64,000 nt of DNA, taken from Lachnospiraceae bacterium (lineage in GTDB: Bacteria > Bacillota > Clostridia > Lachnospirales > Lachnospiraceae). A program made the position numbers and the translations under genes. Shown in pieces: positions 32,738 to 41,989 of the stretch; position 1 is the first letter of the stretch, and each line of letters opens with the position of its first letter. The notes beneath the pieces were generated by a model, which did no database searches, was not told the origin of the DNA, and worked only from the letters and a program-made list of their open reading frames with translations. The stretch spans positions 62,001 to 126,000 of the forward strand of contig JAETRD010000012.1 of the NCBI GenBank assembly GCA_021770345.1. Reading direction: 5' to 3'.

Positions 32738-34660
32738 CTACTCCTCCCGCCGTTCGCACTCCCGCATCCTGCGCTTCATCCGTTTTTCCTCATACATTCT
32801 CTGATCCGCCTGGCCAATCAGAAGGTCAAGATTTTCAATGTCCCGCGCGCGGTATCTCGATACTCCGATGCTTGCGCGAAGTTCATAGGGCGTGTTACTC
32901 CGCCTGTTTCTGCGCTGCATCCCCTCCCTGAGCGACGCGACGAAACGTTCCGTGATCCCTTCCCCTGCACAGCGGCCCAGAATCACAAACTCGTCTCCTC
33001 CGTAGCGCATCGCGAGACTGCCCTCCTCCACATTCTGCCGGATAATCTCCGCCATACTGCAGATCAGCTCGTCCCCGGCCTCGTGTCCGATCGTGTCATT
33101 CACCTGCTTTAGCCCGTCCAAATCCAGAAAGACGAGACAGATATATTCATCCCGCTCCTGCAAATCTTTCAGCATCCGCTCCGCATAGTGAAAAAATCCC
33201 GCGCGGTTATAAAGTCGTGTCAGCATATCATACGCCCACATGCTGTTCAAACGCTTCACGGTGTCCTCGAGGAGCACGCGTTTGCGGATATTTTCAAATC
33301 CGATTCCGATATTCATGATCCACGCATAAAAGAAATTATGCTCCAGCGGCAGATATGTATTGCCGCTGATACAGTATCCGTAACAGCAGTGCTGATAAAA
33401 AACGGGAACCGCCACATAATAATTGCCGCCGCTCCGCCTCCTGCACTCCTCCGGGAGCACCTTTCCCCTCGGAAAATTCTCATAGGAACCAAACACCCCG
33501 TTTTCGTAGGCAAGCGGAATGTGTATCATATCCGTATACTCCGTATTTCCGTGGAGAATATCAAGCGCGCCCGTGAGCGTCTCGTCCTGTATTGCAAACA
33601 GACGGTCCTTCTCACAGAAACACAGATAAAAGCTCTCAAACTCCATCTGCTCAATATATTTTTTGAGCGCCTCGACGACATCCCCCGGCGTCCCGAGGCC
33701 GGAGAATTCCGTGATCATGTTGCGCAGGATATCCGCACCGTTCTGTGTGGACACCTGGTTGTGCACATAAGCCTCCCTGAGTCTCCGCGCATTCTGTTCC
33801 TCCTCAAACGAACAGCCACAGCTTGTCCGGATAACCGGCTCCCCTGAAACAATCGTTCCGCACGGCGGATTGCCCTTCATGCGGGCCATCAGCTCGTAAA
33901 CCGCCCGATACCCCACCTCATGCTGGTTTTTATCCACCGTCGTCAACGGCGGATAACTCAGTTCCGAAATCTCCGAATTGTCAAATCCCGCCAGAATGAC
34001 ATCCTCCGGAACCCGCAGGCCGTGCTGCCTGAGCACCTCCTGCGCCCCCACCGCCATCGCGTCATTCCCGCAGATAATCGCTTTCGGACAGGCTCCGTCC
34101 TTCATAAATGTCTCAACTGCCTGCGCCCCGCTGTCCGTCGTAAAAAAGCCCTGAAATACATGGTCTTCCCTGACCACAAGACCGTTATTTTCCATCGCAT
34201 CCCGGAACGCGCGGTACCGCTTCTCCCCCTCCTTATGAAACAGCGGTCCGCTGATATAGTAGATGTCGCTGCACTGATGTACCCGGATCAAATGCTCCGT
34301 CATCGCATATTCCGCCTCATAACTTGAAAAACTGATGTGACTCATGCCGTCTATCTCCACATCAATGCTGACAGCCGGGCGTCCGCTCTCCTGTATCGCC
34401 CGCGTGACTCCCTCTGCCGCCGGCGGGTATGTAATCGTGTTTCTTGCGATGACGATACCATCAAACTCTTTATAATCCGGCAGCCCCAGAATCTGATAAG
34501 CTCCCCTGAGATTTTCTTCCTTTTCCCTGTAACTGATATAATTCGTAAAGACATACAGATTGCTGTCCGTCTCTTTCGCAGCGTCAATCATCCCCTCCAG
34601 CATCCTGCGCTGATTATCCGCATTAATCGTACACATCAGTACCGCGATTTGTCTGCTCAT
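32738..34660 (-). CDS. LacI-type ligand-sensing GGDEF protein
   Basis: A 640-residue protein. Residues 1-285 are a periplasmic-binding-protein-like domain of the LacI/GalR kind (GIVIARNTI, YYISGPLFHKEG, ICGNDAMAVGAQEVL, LAGFDNSEIS), but the LacI DNA-binding headpiece is absent. A ~190-residue middle region follows, then a C-terminal GGDEF domain (LVFLDLDGLKQVNDTIGH, RYGGDEFVILG). No signal peptide or membrane helix is seen, so it should sense a cytoplasmic small molecule and set cyclic-di-GMP synthesis. It lies 16 bp after the HD-GYP gene, pairing a synthase with a hydrolase. Confidence 0.9.
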   Translation of the reverse strand: MSRQIAVLMCTINADNQRRMLEGMIDAAKETDSNLYVFTNYISYREKEENLRGAYQILGLPDYKEFDGIVIARNTITYPPAAEGVTRAIQESGRPAVSIDVEIDGMSHISFSSYEAEYAMTEHLIRVHQCSDIYYISGPLFHKEGEKRYRAFRDAMENNGLVVREDHVFQGFFTTDSGAQAVETFMKDGACPKAIICGNDAMAVGAQEVLRQHGLRVPEDVILAGFDNSEISELSYPPLTTVDKNQHEVGYRAVYELMARMKGNPPCGTIVSGEPVIRTSCGCSFEEEQNARRLREAYVHNQVSTQNGADILRNMITEFSGLGTPGDVVEALKKYIEQMEFESFYLCFCEKDRLFAIQDETLTGALDILHGNTEYTDMIHIPLAYENGVFGSYENFPRGKVLPEECRRRSGGNYYVAVPVFYQHCCYGYCISGNTYLPLEHNFFYAWIMNIGIGFENIRKRVLLEDTVKRLNSMWAYDMLTRLYNRAGFFHYAERMLKDLQERDEYICLVFLDLDGLKQVNDTIGHEAGDELICSMAEIIRQNVEEGSLAMRYGGDEFVILGRCAGEGITERFVASLREGMQRRNRRSNTPYELRASIGVSRYRARDIENLDLLIGQADQRMYEEKRMKRRMRECERREE

Positions 34661-34676
34661 ATTCCTTCCCCCGTCT

Positions 34677-35744
34677 TTATATAAGCTCTAACATTTCATG
34701 GCGGCTTTTTTCTGCCGTTTCTATCTCCTCATAAAAATCGTCGGCCGGAGCCAGCGATAAGTTAAGACACCCGGAATCCGTCATATCCATCATCGTGCCG
34801 TCCATCATCCGAAGAATCGGGCGCAGATTGTGGATTCCGGCGTTTTCGTATATAATGCCGGTCCGCCCGTTTGACAATCGCACGGTCGTCCCCTTCGGAT
34901 ACAGCGGCACAAAGCGCAGCAGCGCGTCCACCACCTGCCCGTCAAACATACTCCCGCAGACGCCCATCAGGTATTCCGATGCCTCGTACGGAGAGTAGGG
35001 ATTCTTATACGGGCGCTTTGACACCAGCGCATCGTAGACATCCGCCACATGCAGGATTTTGGTGAACAACGTCTGACTGCTTCCGTCGATCCCGTTCGGA
35101 TAACCGCTCCCGTCCACATTTTCGTGATGAAACAATACGGCCGTCTTCACCTTCGCCGAGATATCCCAGCGCTCGCGAATCAGATCATAGGATTTCTCCG
35201 CGTGGGTTTTCATAACCGCGTACTCCTCGGGCGTCAGTCTCTCCGGCTTGTTCAGAATCTCCGACGGAATAAACAGCTTGCCCAGATCGTGCAGAAGCGC
35301 CGCGGTCACGAGATGAATCATATCCTGCTCACTCATACACATCCCCATTCCGATCACGCCGCAGATGACGCCCACATTCACGGAATGCGCATAGGTATAA
35401 TCGTCGTAGCTGCGCAGATCCGCCAGATCCAGAGACACCTTCCCACTGTCCAATATCTCCTCCACAATCTGCCTGGCCACTTTCTTGCACTCATCGATAT
35501 TACACGCGCGGACACTCTCCATGCCCCGCGCTTTCAGCTGCGGGGAGATCACGCTCTCCACCTCAATCCCCTCCGACAGCTCATCCGAAATATAGACACC
35601 CCAAAATCCGTATTTCTGCAGCTTCTCGATGTAGGAATCTGTCAGCTTATGGTTCGCCCCGATCAGCGTGCGCCCATAAGAATCATAGAGCTCGTTCGCC
35701 AATACCATACCGGCGGTCGCCTCTTTCAACGATACATACCTCAT
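34677..35744 (-). CDS. HD-GYP domain protein (c-di-GMP phosphodiesterase)
   Basis: A 355-residue cytoplasmic protein. The N-terminal ~120 residues resemble the DUF3391-like lead domain (TAGMVLANELYDSYGRTLIG). The HD-GYP core has HSVNVGVICG, LLHDLGKLFIP, the HHENVDGSGYPNGI signature and DVYDALVSKRPYK. Metal-binding and GYP residues are intact, so hydrolysis of cyclic-di-GMP is likely. ATG 35744 has AAGGAG seven bases upstream. It lies 31 bp after thiN and 16 bp before the LacI-GGDEF gene, at the end of the long housekeeping operon. Confidence 0.92.
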   Translation of the reverse strand: MRYVSLKEATAGMVLANELYDSYGRTLIGANHKLTDSYIEKLQKYGFWGVYISDELSEGIEVESVISPQLKARGMESVRACNIDECKKVARQIVEEILDSGKVSLDLADLRSYDDYTYAHSVNVGVICGVIGMGMCMSEQDMIHLVTAALLHDLGKLFIPSEILNKPERLTPEEYAVMKTHAEKSYDLIRERWDISAKVKTAVLFHHENVDGSGYPNGIDGSSQTLFTKILHVADVYDALVSKRPYKNPYSPYEASEYLMGVCGSMFDGQVVDALLRFVPLYPKGTTVRLSNGRTGIIYENAGIHNLRPILRMMDGTMMDMTDSGCLNLSLAPADDFYEEIETAEKSRHEMLELI

Positions 35745-35775
35745 GCCGTTTCTCCTTTTCGACAATGGCCGTCCC

Positions 35776-36429
35776 TCACGCATCATCCCGGGACTCGATC
35801 ACAAGCAGGATTCCCCCGTCAAACGAAATCTCCGCACGCTCCGCAATAATCTCATTGCTGACGCCGAGGGAACAAAATCCCTGCAGGCAGTAATCCGTCA
35901 ACGGATACTTAAATCCTTTCAGATACAGATGCTCCACCTGCCCGGTATAGGGAATCAGCGACACATAATCCCCGAACTGCTCCGCACGTTCCAGTGTGAT
36001 TCCCGTCTCAATCATGCGCACGCGGTTGTGCGCATCCACAAGCATAATCGGAACCCCCGCCCGAAGGCCGATGCCCAGCAGTTCAATATTCCCGAGCACA
36101 TGGTCAAGCCGGCTCCCCGTGGCGCCGAGCAGCGTAATCTCCTCCGCTCCCATCTCGATCGCGAGCCGTATCGCCGACTCCGTGTCCGTGTCGTCTTTGA
36201 CCGGATTCAGCCGGATCATCCGAATGTCCGGCTGTTTTCGAAACGCGGCAAGGGCCGCACTGTCCGCCGAATCAAAATCCCCTACGATCACATCGGGCCT
36301 TATGCCGTTCCGGTAACAGAAATCCATTCCCGAATCCGCCGCGATCAGCACGGACGGCTGCTTTTCCAGAATTCCCCGCACGAAAGCCTCCTCCACGTTT
36401 CCGCCGGAAATCACAAAAAAATGTCTCAT
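35776..36429 (-). CDS. thiN: Thiamine diphosphokinase
   Basis: A 217-residue kinase that converts thiamine to thiamine diphosphate. Motifs include AADSGMDFCYRNGIRPDVIV, GDFDSAD and ATGSRLDHVLGNIELL. It sits at its usual clostridial place after rpe, 46 bp downstream. No TPP riboswitch is seen near it, as expected for a salvage kinase in a housekeeping operon. Confidence 0.93.
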   Translation of the reverse strand: MRHFFVISGGNVEEAFVRGILEKQPSVLIAADSGMDFCYRNGIRPDVIVGDFDSADSAALAAFRKQPDIRMIRLNPVKDDTDTESAIRLAIEMGAEEITLLGATGSRLDHVLGNIELLGIGLRAGVPIMLVDAHNRVRMIETGITLERAEQFGDYVSLIPYTGQVEHLYLKGFKYPLTDYCLQGFCSLGVSNEIIAERAEISFDGGILLVIESRDDA

Positions 36430-36475
36430 ATCACAATCCTTCTCCGGCCTGCGGGAAAGCGGCCCGGGCCTTTTT

Positions 36476-37135
36476 TTATCTGCGGGAATTTAAAATGCTC
36501 AGAAAATTCTCCACATTTTCCGTGATATTGCCGTCAAATACGGCACTCCCCGCCACGATCACATTGGCGCCGGCCGCCATCACCTCTTTCACGTTATAAA
36601 GATTGATACCGCCGTCAACCTCGATGTCAAGCTTTATCCCGCGCTCGTCCACAAGCTGTTTTAAATCGCGGATTTTCTGCACGGTATACGGAATCAGTTT
36701 CTGTCCGCCAAACCCTGGATTTACTGTCATGATCAGCACCATATCAACCTTCTCAAGCACATACGAGACCGCGGATAGCGGCGTCGCAGGATTTAACGCC
36801 ACACCGGCCAAAAGCCCCCGCTCCTTGACCGCATCAATCGTTCGGTCAAGATGTCTGCAGCTCTCCGCATGCACCGTGATCAGATCCGCACCGGCGTCCA
36901 CGAACGCATCAATATAGCGCACCGGCTCCTCGATCATCAGATGCACGTCAAAAATTCTGTCGGTGCAGGGGCGTATTGCACGGATCACAGGCATACCGAA
37001 CGAGATACTCGGAACAAAAGCTCCGTCCATCACGTCAATATGCAGATACTGGGCTCCGGCCGCATCAAGCTCTGCGATCTGTTCTCCCAGCCGTCCAAAA
37101 TCCGCCGCCAAAATCGAGGGTGACAAGCAATTCAT
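36476..37135 (-). CDS. rpe: Ribulose-phosphate 3-epimerase
   Basis: A 219-residue TIM-barrel enzyme of the pentose phosphate pathway. Landmarks: SPSILAADFGRL, HIDVMDGAFVPSISFG with the metal-binding His and Asp, MTVNPGFGGQ and IEVDGGIN. It lies between rsgA and thiN in the conserved gene string. Confidence 0.97.
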   Translation of the reverse strand: MNCLSPSILAADFGRLGEQIAELDAAGAQYLHIDVMDGAFVPSISFGMPVIRAIRPCTDRIFDVHLMIEEPVRYIDAFVDAGADLITVHAESCRHLDRTIDAVKERGLLAGVALNPATPLSAVSYVLEKVDMVLIMTVNPGFGGQKLIPYTVQKIRDLKQLVDERGIKLDIEVDGGINLYNVKEVMAAGANVIVAGSAVFDGNITENVENFLSILNSRR

Positions 37136-37172
37136 ATCCGATTCCGTTCCTTTCTCCGCCTATGTTTCGGCG

Positions 37173-38048
37173 CTAATACTTTTCCGCCGCTTTCAGTTCC
37201 TCATACAGCAACCGGTAATTCTCATAGCGCAGCCGGCTTACCTTCCCGCCCAAAGCAGCCTTGACGCCGCAGTCCGGCTCGCCGATATGACTGCAACCGC
37301 GAAATCTGCACTCCGGCTCAAACTGTGCAAATTCCCGGTAGTACCGCCCGAGTTCCTCTTTCGCAAGCCCCGGAACATACAGCGTGGAAAAGCCCGGCGT
37401 ATCCATAATATAGGTATCGCTCTCCACCGGTATGATCTCCGAGTGGCGCGTCGTATGTCGTCCTCTGGAAATCTTCCTGCTGACCGCACCGGTCTCCATC
37501 CGATGCTCCGGCTGAAGGCAGTTAATCAGCGATGACTTTCCCACACCCGAAGGCCCTGCCACCGCCGTTGTCTTTCCTTCCAGCACCGCAAGCAGCTCCT
37601 CAATGCCCCGCTCTTCCTTCGTGCTCGTATAGAGTACCGAATATCCGCATGCCTCATAGATATCCCCGAACACATGGAGTTCCTCCTCGGTCACCAGATC
37701 CGTCTTGTTAAAGCAGATTGTAACCGGCACCTTCTGGTATTCCATCATCACCAGAAAACGGTCGAGAAGGTTAAAGCTCGGCGCGGGCTTTGCCGCTGCA
37801 AAAATCACCAGCGCCATATCGATATTGGCCACCGCCGGCCGGATCAGCTCGTTTTTCCGGGGAAGCATCCGCTCGATATTCCCCTTTTTCTCCCTCTCAT
37901 CCAAAACGGCAATCTCCACATTGTCTCCCACAAGGGGCCTGATTTTCTGATTGCGGAATACGCCTCTGGCCTTACATTCATAAATTCCGAATTCCGCTAT
38001 GTGAACATAGTAGAACCCGGAAATCCCCTTTACGATCTTTCCCTGCAT
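37173..38048 (-). CDS. rsgA: Ribosome small-subunit GTPase A
   Basis: A 291-residue circularly permuted GTPase that checks 30S maturation. An OB fold is followed by NKTDLV (G4), then GPSGVGKSSLINCL (G1) and DTPGFST (G3). The C-terminal zinc motif includes CRFRGCSHIGEPDCGVK. It lies 11 bp after prkC and 37 bp before rpe, in the classical prpC-prkC-rsgA order. Confidence 0.97.
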   Translation of the reverse strand: MQGKIVKGISGFYYVHIAEFGIYECKARGVFRNQKIRPLVGDNVEIAVLDEREKKGNIERMLPRKNELIRPAVANIDMALVIFAAAKPAPSFNLLDRFLVMMEYQKVPVTICFNKTDLVTEEELHVFGDIYEACGYSVLYTSTKEERGIEELLAVLEGKTTAVAGPSGVGKSSLINCLQPEHRMETGAVSRKISRGRHTTRHSEIIPVESDTYIMDTPGFSTLYVPGLAKEELGRYYREFAQFEPECRFRGCSHIGEPDCGVKAALGGKVSRLRYENYRLLYEELKAAEKY

Positions 38049-38059
38049 ATTTTCCGACT

Positions 38060-40186
38060 CTACGATTCTTTGGTAAATGCCTTTGACAGGTCGTCTACCG
38101 TCTGATCGTTCAGCTCGTCTCCGTCGAGATCCAGCCAGGTAATGACAAGTTTTCCACTGTTTACCATAAGCCCCGATTTCGTCAGCGTCAGACCGTCGTC
38201 ACCGAATTTGGAAATATCCTGATCATTCCACTGCTCAAGAATATTCCCTGCGGTGTCATAGAGCACGATATCCGCGCCCGACACATTGGAGATATCCGCC
38301 GGCTGCCTGATCGTAATCTTAAACTTGTACGTCGTCGCCGTCACCACCTGGGACGGCTCCGGCCCGAGGCTGACCGTGATCGTGATCGCGGCCCCCTTCT
38401 CCGCTTTCGAATAGGGCGCAAGGCTCTGCTGCATCACGATGCCTGCCGGAATCATATCGCTGTAAGCCTGCGTCACCGTCACCGCAAAATCAGAAAGCTC
38501 CCCTCTCGCCTGTTCCTCGGACTTGTAAGTCGTCTGCACGTCCGGCACGGTCACAAGCTCCGGCCCCTGACTGATTTCGATGATAATGGTATCTCCCGGC
38601 TTTCCCTGTGCGCCGGCTGCCGGCGACTGGTTGATGACATAGTTTTCCTGTACCGTGGAACTGTAGGAATATTTTTTCTCGACCACAAATCCCGGTTCCG
38701 TCAGTTTTGCAATCGCGTCGGTGTCCTTTTCTCCGGTCACACCGGGCACGTCAATCGTTCCCTTGCCGCTGCTGATGACGACCGCGACCGCCTTCCCCTT
38801 CTCGACCGTGCCTCCGGCAAGCGGATCCTGGTTTGCCACCTTCCCCTCCTCGTAATCGTTCGAGGAAATCTCGCCTTTATTCTCAATGCCAAGACCGAGC
38901 CCCTCAAGCTGTGCCTTCGCCTCCTCGAAGGTTTTGCCGCGCAGCTCCGGCACCGGAACCTGCTCTTTTGCGGCGCTCTCCGTCTCCCCCGCCTGCGTAT
39001 TGCCGGTGGTCTGAGTGGATTCGGTAGACTGAGAGGACTGCGAAGACTGACTGTCCTTATCCTTTTTCCCGCTGCCTCCGAAGCCGCCGAACAGATTGAT
39101 CACAAGCGCAACGATAATCCCGACAATGACAACCGCCGCCACGATTCCCATGATCGTGATTGCCTTCTCCATTCTGGGATTTAATTCCCCCTCGTCGCCG
39201 CCCTCGAAATCGTCGCCGTCCTCCTCGTCGTCGTCCGGCTCCACGCGCTCCGGCACCGGAATATGGATGCTTCCCGTCTCCTTTTTGATCTGCCGGATTT
39301 CCTCGGCTGCGATAATCCGGGTCTTATCCTGGCTTACAGCCGGAACCATCACGACGAAATCCTCGTTCGGGCTTACGAGCGATTTTCTCAGATCCGTCAA
39401 AAGCGCCGTCATAGACTCATATCTGCGGTCCGCATTCTTCTGCGTACATTTGAGAATAATTTTTTCCATGCTGATCGGCAGATTCGGCGCGTAAGCGCTC
39501 GGCGTCACCATCTCCTCCTGCAGATGCTGAATTGCCACGGCCACCGTGGTATCACCGTCAAAGGGAACGCGACCGGTCACCATCTCATACATCACGATTC
39601 CCAGCGAATAGATATCGCTCTTGCCGTCCACAAACCCATTTCTCGCCTGCTCCGGGGAGGAATAGTGTACCGACCCCATCACGTCGGAGCTGATCGTATT
39701 CCCGCTTGCCGCTCTGGCAATTCCGAAATCCGTCACCTTGACCTTTCCCTCGGTCGAGATCATGATATTCTGCGGCTTGATATCCCGGTGTATAATCCCT
39801 TTGCCGTGGGCCGCCTCGATCCCTCTGCCCACCTGAATCGCAATGCTGACGGCCTCCTTGAAGGAAAGCTGCCCCTTTTTCTCGATGTAGGTCTTTAAGG
39901 TAATGCCCTCCACATACTCCATCACGATGTAGTGCATTCCCTTCTCGCTCCCGACATCATAAATATTCACGATATTCGGGTGCTCTAATCCCGCGGCCGA
40001 CTGGGCCTCCGTGCGGAACTTCGTCACAAAATTCATATCCTCCGAAAACTCCGCCTTCAGCACCTTAATCGCTACAAAACGTCCCAGTGTCAGGTCCTTC
40101 GCCTTATATACATCCGACATTCCGCCGGCGCCGATTTTCCCTATCACCTCATAGCGGTCCGCTATATACATTCCCTCTGTCAACAT
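38060..40186 (-). CDS. prkC: PASTA-domain Ser/Thr kinase (PrkC/Stk)
   Basis: A 708-residue membrane kinase that senses muropeptides or lipid II. The N-terminal kinase shows GKIGAGGMSDVYKAKD, HRDIKPQNIM, DFGIARA and SPEQARNG. A disordered acidic linker leads to one transmembrane helix (IMGIVAAVVIVGIIVALVI) near residue 355. Outside lie a Ser/Thr/Gln-rich stretch, three PASTA repeats (VPVPELRGKTFEEAKAQ, IDVPGVTGEKDTDAI, VTVPDVQTTYKSEEQA) and a C-terminal beta domain. ATG 40186 has GGAGG eight bases upstream. It is paired with the phosphatase PrpC. Confidence 0.96.
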   Translation of the reverse strand: MLTEGMYIADRYEVIGKIGAGGMSDVYKAKDLTLGRFVAIKVLKAEFSEDMNFVTKFRTEAQSAAGLEHPNIVNIYDVGSEKGMHYIVMEYVEGITLKTYIEKKGQLSFKEAVSIAIQVGRGIEAAHGKGIIHRDIKPQNIMISTEGKVKVTDFGIARAASGNTISSDVMGSVHYSSPEQARNGFVDGKSDIYSLGIVMYEMVTGRVPFDGDTTVAVAIQHLQEEMVTPSAYAPNLPISMEKIILKCTQKNADRRYESMTALLTDLRKSLVSPNEDFVVMVPAVSQDKTRIIAAEEIRQIKKETGSIHIPVPERVEPDDDEEDGDDFEGGDEGELNPRMEKAITIMGIVAAVVIVGIIVALVINLFGGFGGSGKKDKDSQSSQSSQSTESTQTTGNTQAGETESAAKEQVPVPELRGKTFEEAKAQLEGLGLGIENKGEISSNDYEEGKVANQDPLAGGTVEKGKAVAVVISSGKGTIDVPGVTGEKDTDAIAKLTEPGFVVEKKYSYSSTVQENYVINQSPAAGAQGKPGDTIIIEISQGPELVTVPDVQTTYKSEEQARGELSDFAVTVTQAYSDMIPAGIVMQQSLAPYSKAEKGAAITITVSLGPEPSQVVTATTYKFKITIRQPADISNVSGADIVLYDTAGNILEQWNDQDISKFGDDGLTLTKSGLMVNSGKLVITWLDLDGDELNDQTVDDLSKAFTKES

Positions 40187-40201
40187 ACATCTATCCTCCA
40201 A

Positions 40202-40933
40202 TTACTCCACAAACGGTTCGATTAATACCACCGTGATATTGTCGTGTCCGCCGTTTCTGTTCGCAGTCTCAACCAGCTTCTCTGCTTTCTCCACGATATC
40301 TCTCTGCCCGAGCACGATGCGCCTGATGTCCGCATCGGAGACCTCGTTGGTCAGCCCGTCCGAACACATCAGAATGATATCGCCCTCCTCAATCCGCGTC
40401 TCGAAAAAGTCCACCGCAACCTCCTCAAACACGCCGACGGCTCTCGTAATAATATTTTTATCGGGATGAAACTTTGCATCCGCTTCGTTCATCTCCCCCA
40501 GACGCACCATCTCCTCCACAAGAGAATGGTCTCTGGTAATCTGCGTAATTGTCTCCTGATTAATAATATAAAGACGGCTGTCTCCCACATTTGCCGCATA
40601 CAGCTGATGGTCTATGCAGGTCGCCGCGACCAGCGTCGTGCCCATACCCGCCTTCCCCGGATCATTCTGCGCTGCAGAAAGCAACAGAAGATTCGCGCGG
40701 CTCACCGCCTCCTGCATCAGCGCGACCGGCTCTGTCAGACCGGAATGTGAAATACTGTCCACCGTCTGCTCAATCGTACAGCGGGACGCATAGTCCCCCG
40801 CCGCATGACCTCCCATACCGTCCGCCACAAGAAAAAGATTCGGCAGATTCCCGACTGCTGTCTCTGACGTATACATATAGTCCTGATTTGTATCGCGCCG
40901 CTGTCCGGTATCCGTCATGGAAAACGTCTTCAT
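40202..40933 (-). CDS. prpC: PP2C-type Ser/Thr phosphatase
   Basis: A 243-residue phosphatase that reverses PrkC phosphorylation. It has MTDTGQRRDTNQDY, LVADGMGGHAAGDYAS, NVGDSRLYI, LMCSDGLTNEV and GGHDNITVVLIE, all metal-binding Asp included. Its stop is 15 bp before prkC and its start abuts the rlmN stop. Confidence 0.97.
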   Translation of the reverse strand: MKTFSMTDTGQRRDTNQDYMYTSETAVGNLPNLFLVADGMGGHAAGDYASRCTIEQTVDSISHSGLTEPVALMQEAVSRANLLLLSAAQNDPGKAGMGTTLVAATCIDHQLYAANVGDSRLYIINQETITQITRDHSLVEEMVRLGEMNEADAKFHPDKNIITRAVGVFEEVAVDFFETRIEEGDIILMCSDGLTNEVSDADIRRIVLGQRDIVEKAEKLVETANRNGGHDNITVVLIEPFVE

Positions 40934-41989
40934 CTATCCTTCCTCCCTTTCCTGTAAATTCCGGACATACCGCTTGCGCAGCTGTCCGCAGGCACCGTCA
41001 ATATCCCTGCCCATTTCCCTTCTAATAGTAACATTTCTCCCGTTTTTTTCAAGTTTATTTTTGAATTCGACAACGGCTCTGCCGTCCGGCTGCCGGTATT
41101 TGCGCTCCGAAATCGGATTGACCGGAATCAGATTGATATGGCAGTTCATGCCGGCCACAAGCGCAGACAGCCCCTCGGCATCCTCCGCGGTATCGTTGAC
41201 TCCGGCCACAAGGCTGTACTCGAACGTAACCCGCCTTCCCGTCTGCGCAAAGTAGTAGCGGCAGGCTTCCATGACTTCCGGGAGCGCATAGCGGTTCGCC
41301 ACCGGCATCAGCCCCTGCCGCTTTTCCTGGCTCGCGGCGTGCAGCGACAGCGCCAGCGTAATCTGAAGCTTTCTGTCGGCAAGCTCCCGCATCCTCGGCA
41401 CAATGCCGCAGGTCGAGACCGTCACGTTCCGCTGGCTGATATGGAGGCCGTTTTCGTCGCACAAAAGCTCGATAAACCGAAGCAGATTGTCGAAATTGTC
41501 AAGCGGTTCGCCGGTTCCCATGACCACCACATTTGAGATGCGTTCGCCGATATCGCAGCCGATGCGATAGATCTGGTCAAGCATCTCAGATGGCGTCAGT
41601 CCCCGCACCAGCCCGTCCAGCGTCGACGCGCAGAAGCGGCACCCCATACGGCACCCCACCTGCGAGGAAATGCAGACGGAATTGCCGTGTTTATAGCGCA
41701 TCAGCACGCTCTCGATCACGTTTCCGTCCGCGAGAGCAAAGAGATATTTCCTTGTACCGTCCTGCTTTGAGACCTGTACCGCCTCGATTTTGAGCGCGGT
41801 GAGCACACACTGTTCTTCCAGTTTTTGTATCAGTGCTTTCGGAATGTTTGTCATCTCGCAAAAACTCTGTACCTGTCTGACGTGAAGCCATTGATATATT
41901 TGTTTCGCCCGGAATCCTTTTTCTCCGAGCTCTGTGAGAAACGACGTCAGTTCCTGTAAATTCAACGCCTTAATATCTGTCTTATCCAT
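40934..41989 (-). CDS. rlmN: Dual-specificity RNA methyltransferase RlmN
   Basis: A 351-residue radical SAM enzyme that methylates C2 of A2503 in 23S rRNA and A37 of some tRNAs. The cluster motif is GCRMGCRFCAST (CxxxCxxC). The acceptor Cys are in STCGIVPRM and near the C-terminus (DGACGQLRKRY). It overlaps the rsmB stop by eight bases and ends exactly where prpC starts. Confidence 0.97.
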   Translation of the reverse strand: MDKTDIKALNLQELTSFLTELGEKGFRAKQIYQWLHVRQVQSFCEMTNIPKALIQKLEEQCVLTALKIEAVQVSKQDGTRKYLFALADGNVIESVLMRYKHGNSVCISSQVGCRMGCRFCASTLDGLVRGLTPSEMLDQIYRIGCDIGERISNVVVMGTGEPLDNFDNLLRFIELLCDENGLHISQRNVTVSTCGIVPRMRELADRKLQITLALSLHAASQEKRQGLMPVANRYALPEVMEACRYYFAQTGRRVTFEYSLVAGVNDTAEDAEGLSALVAGMNCHINLIPVNPISERKYRQPDGRAVVEFKNKLEKNGRNVTIRREMGRDIDGACGQLRKRYVRNLQEREEG

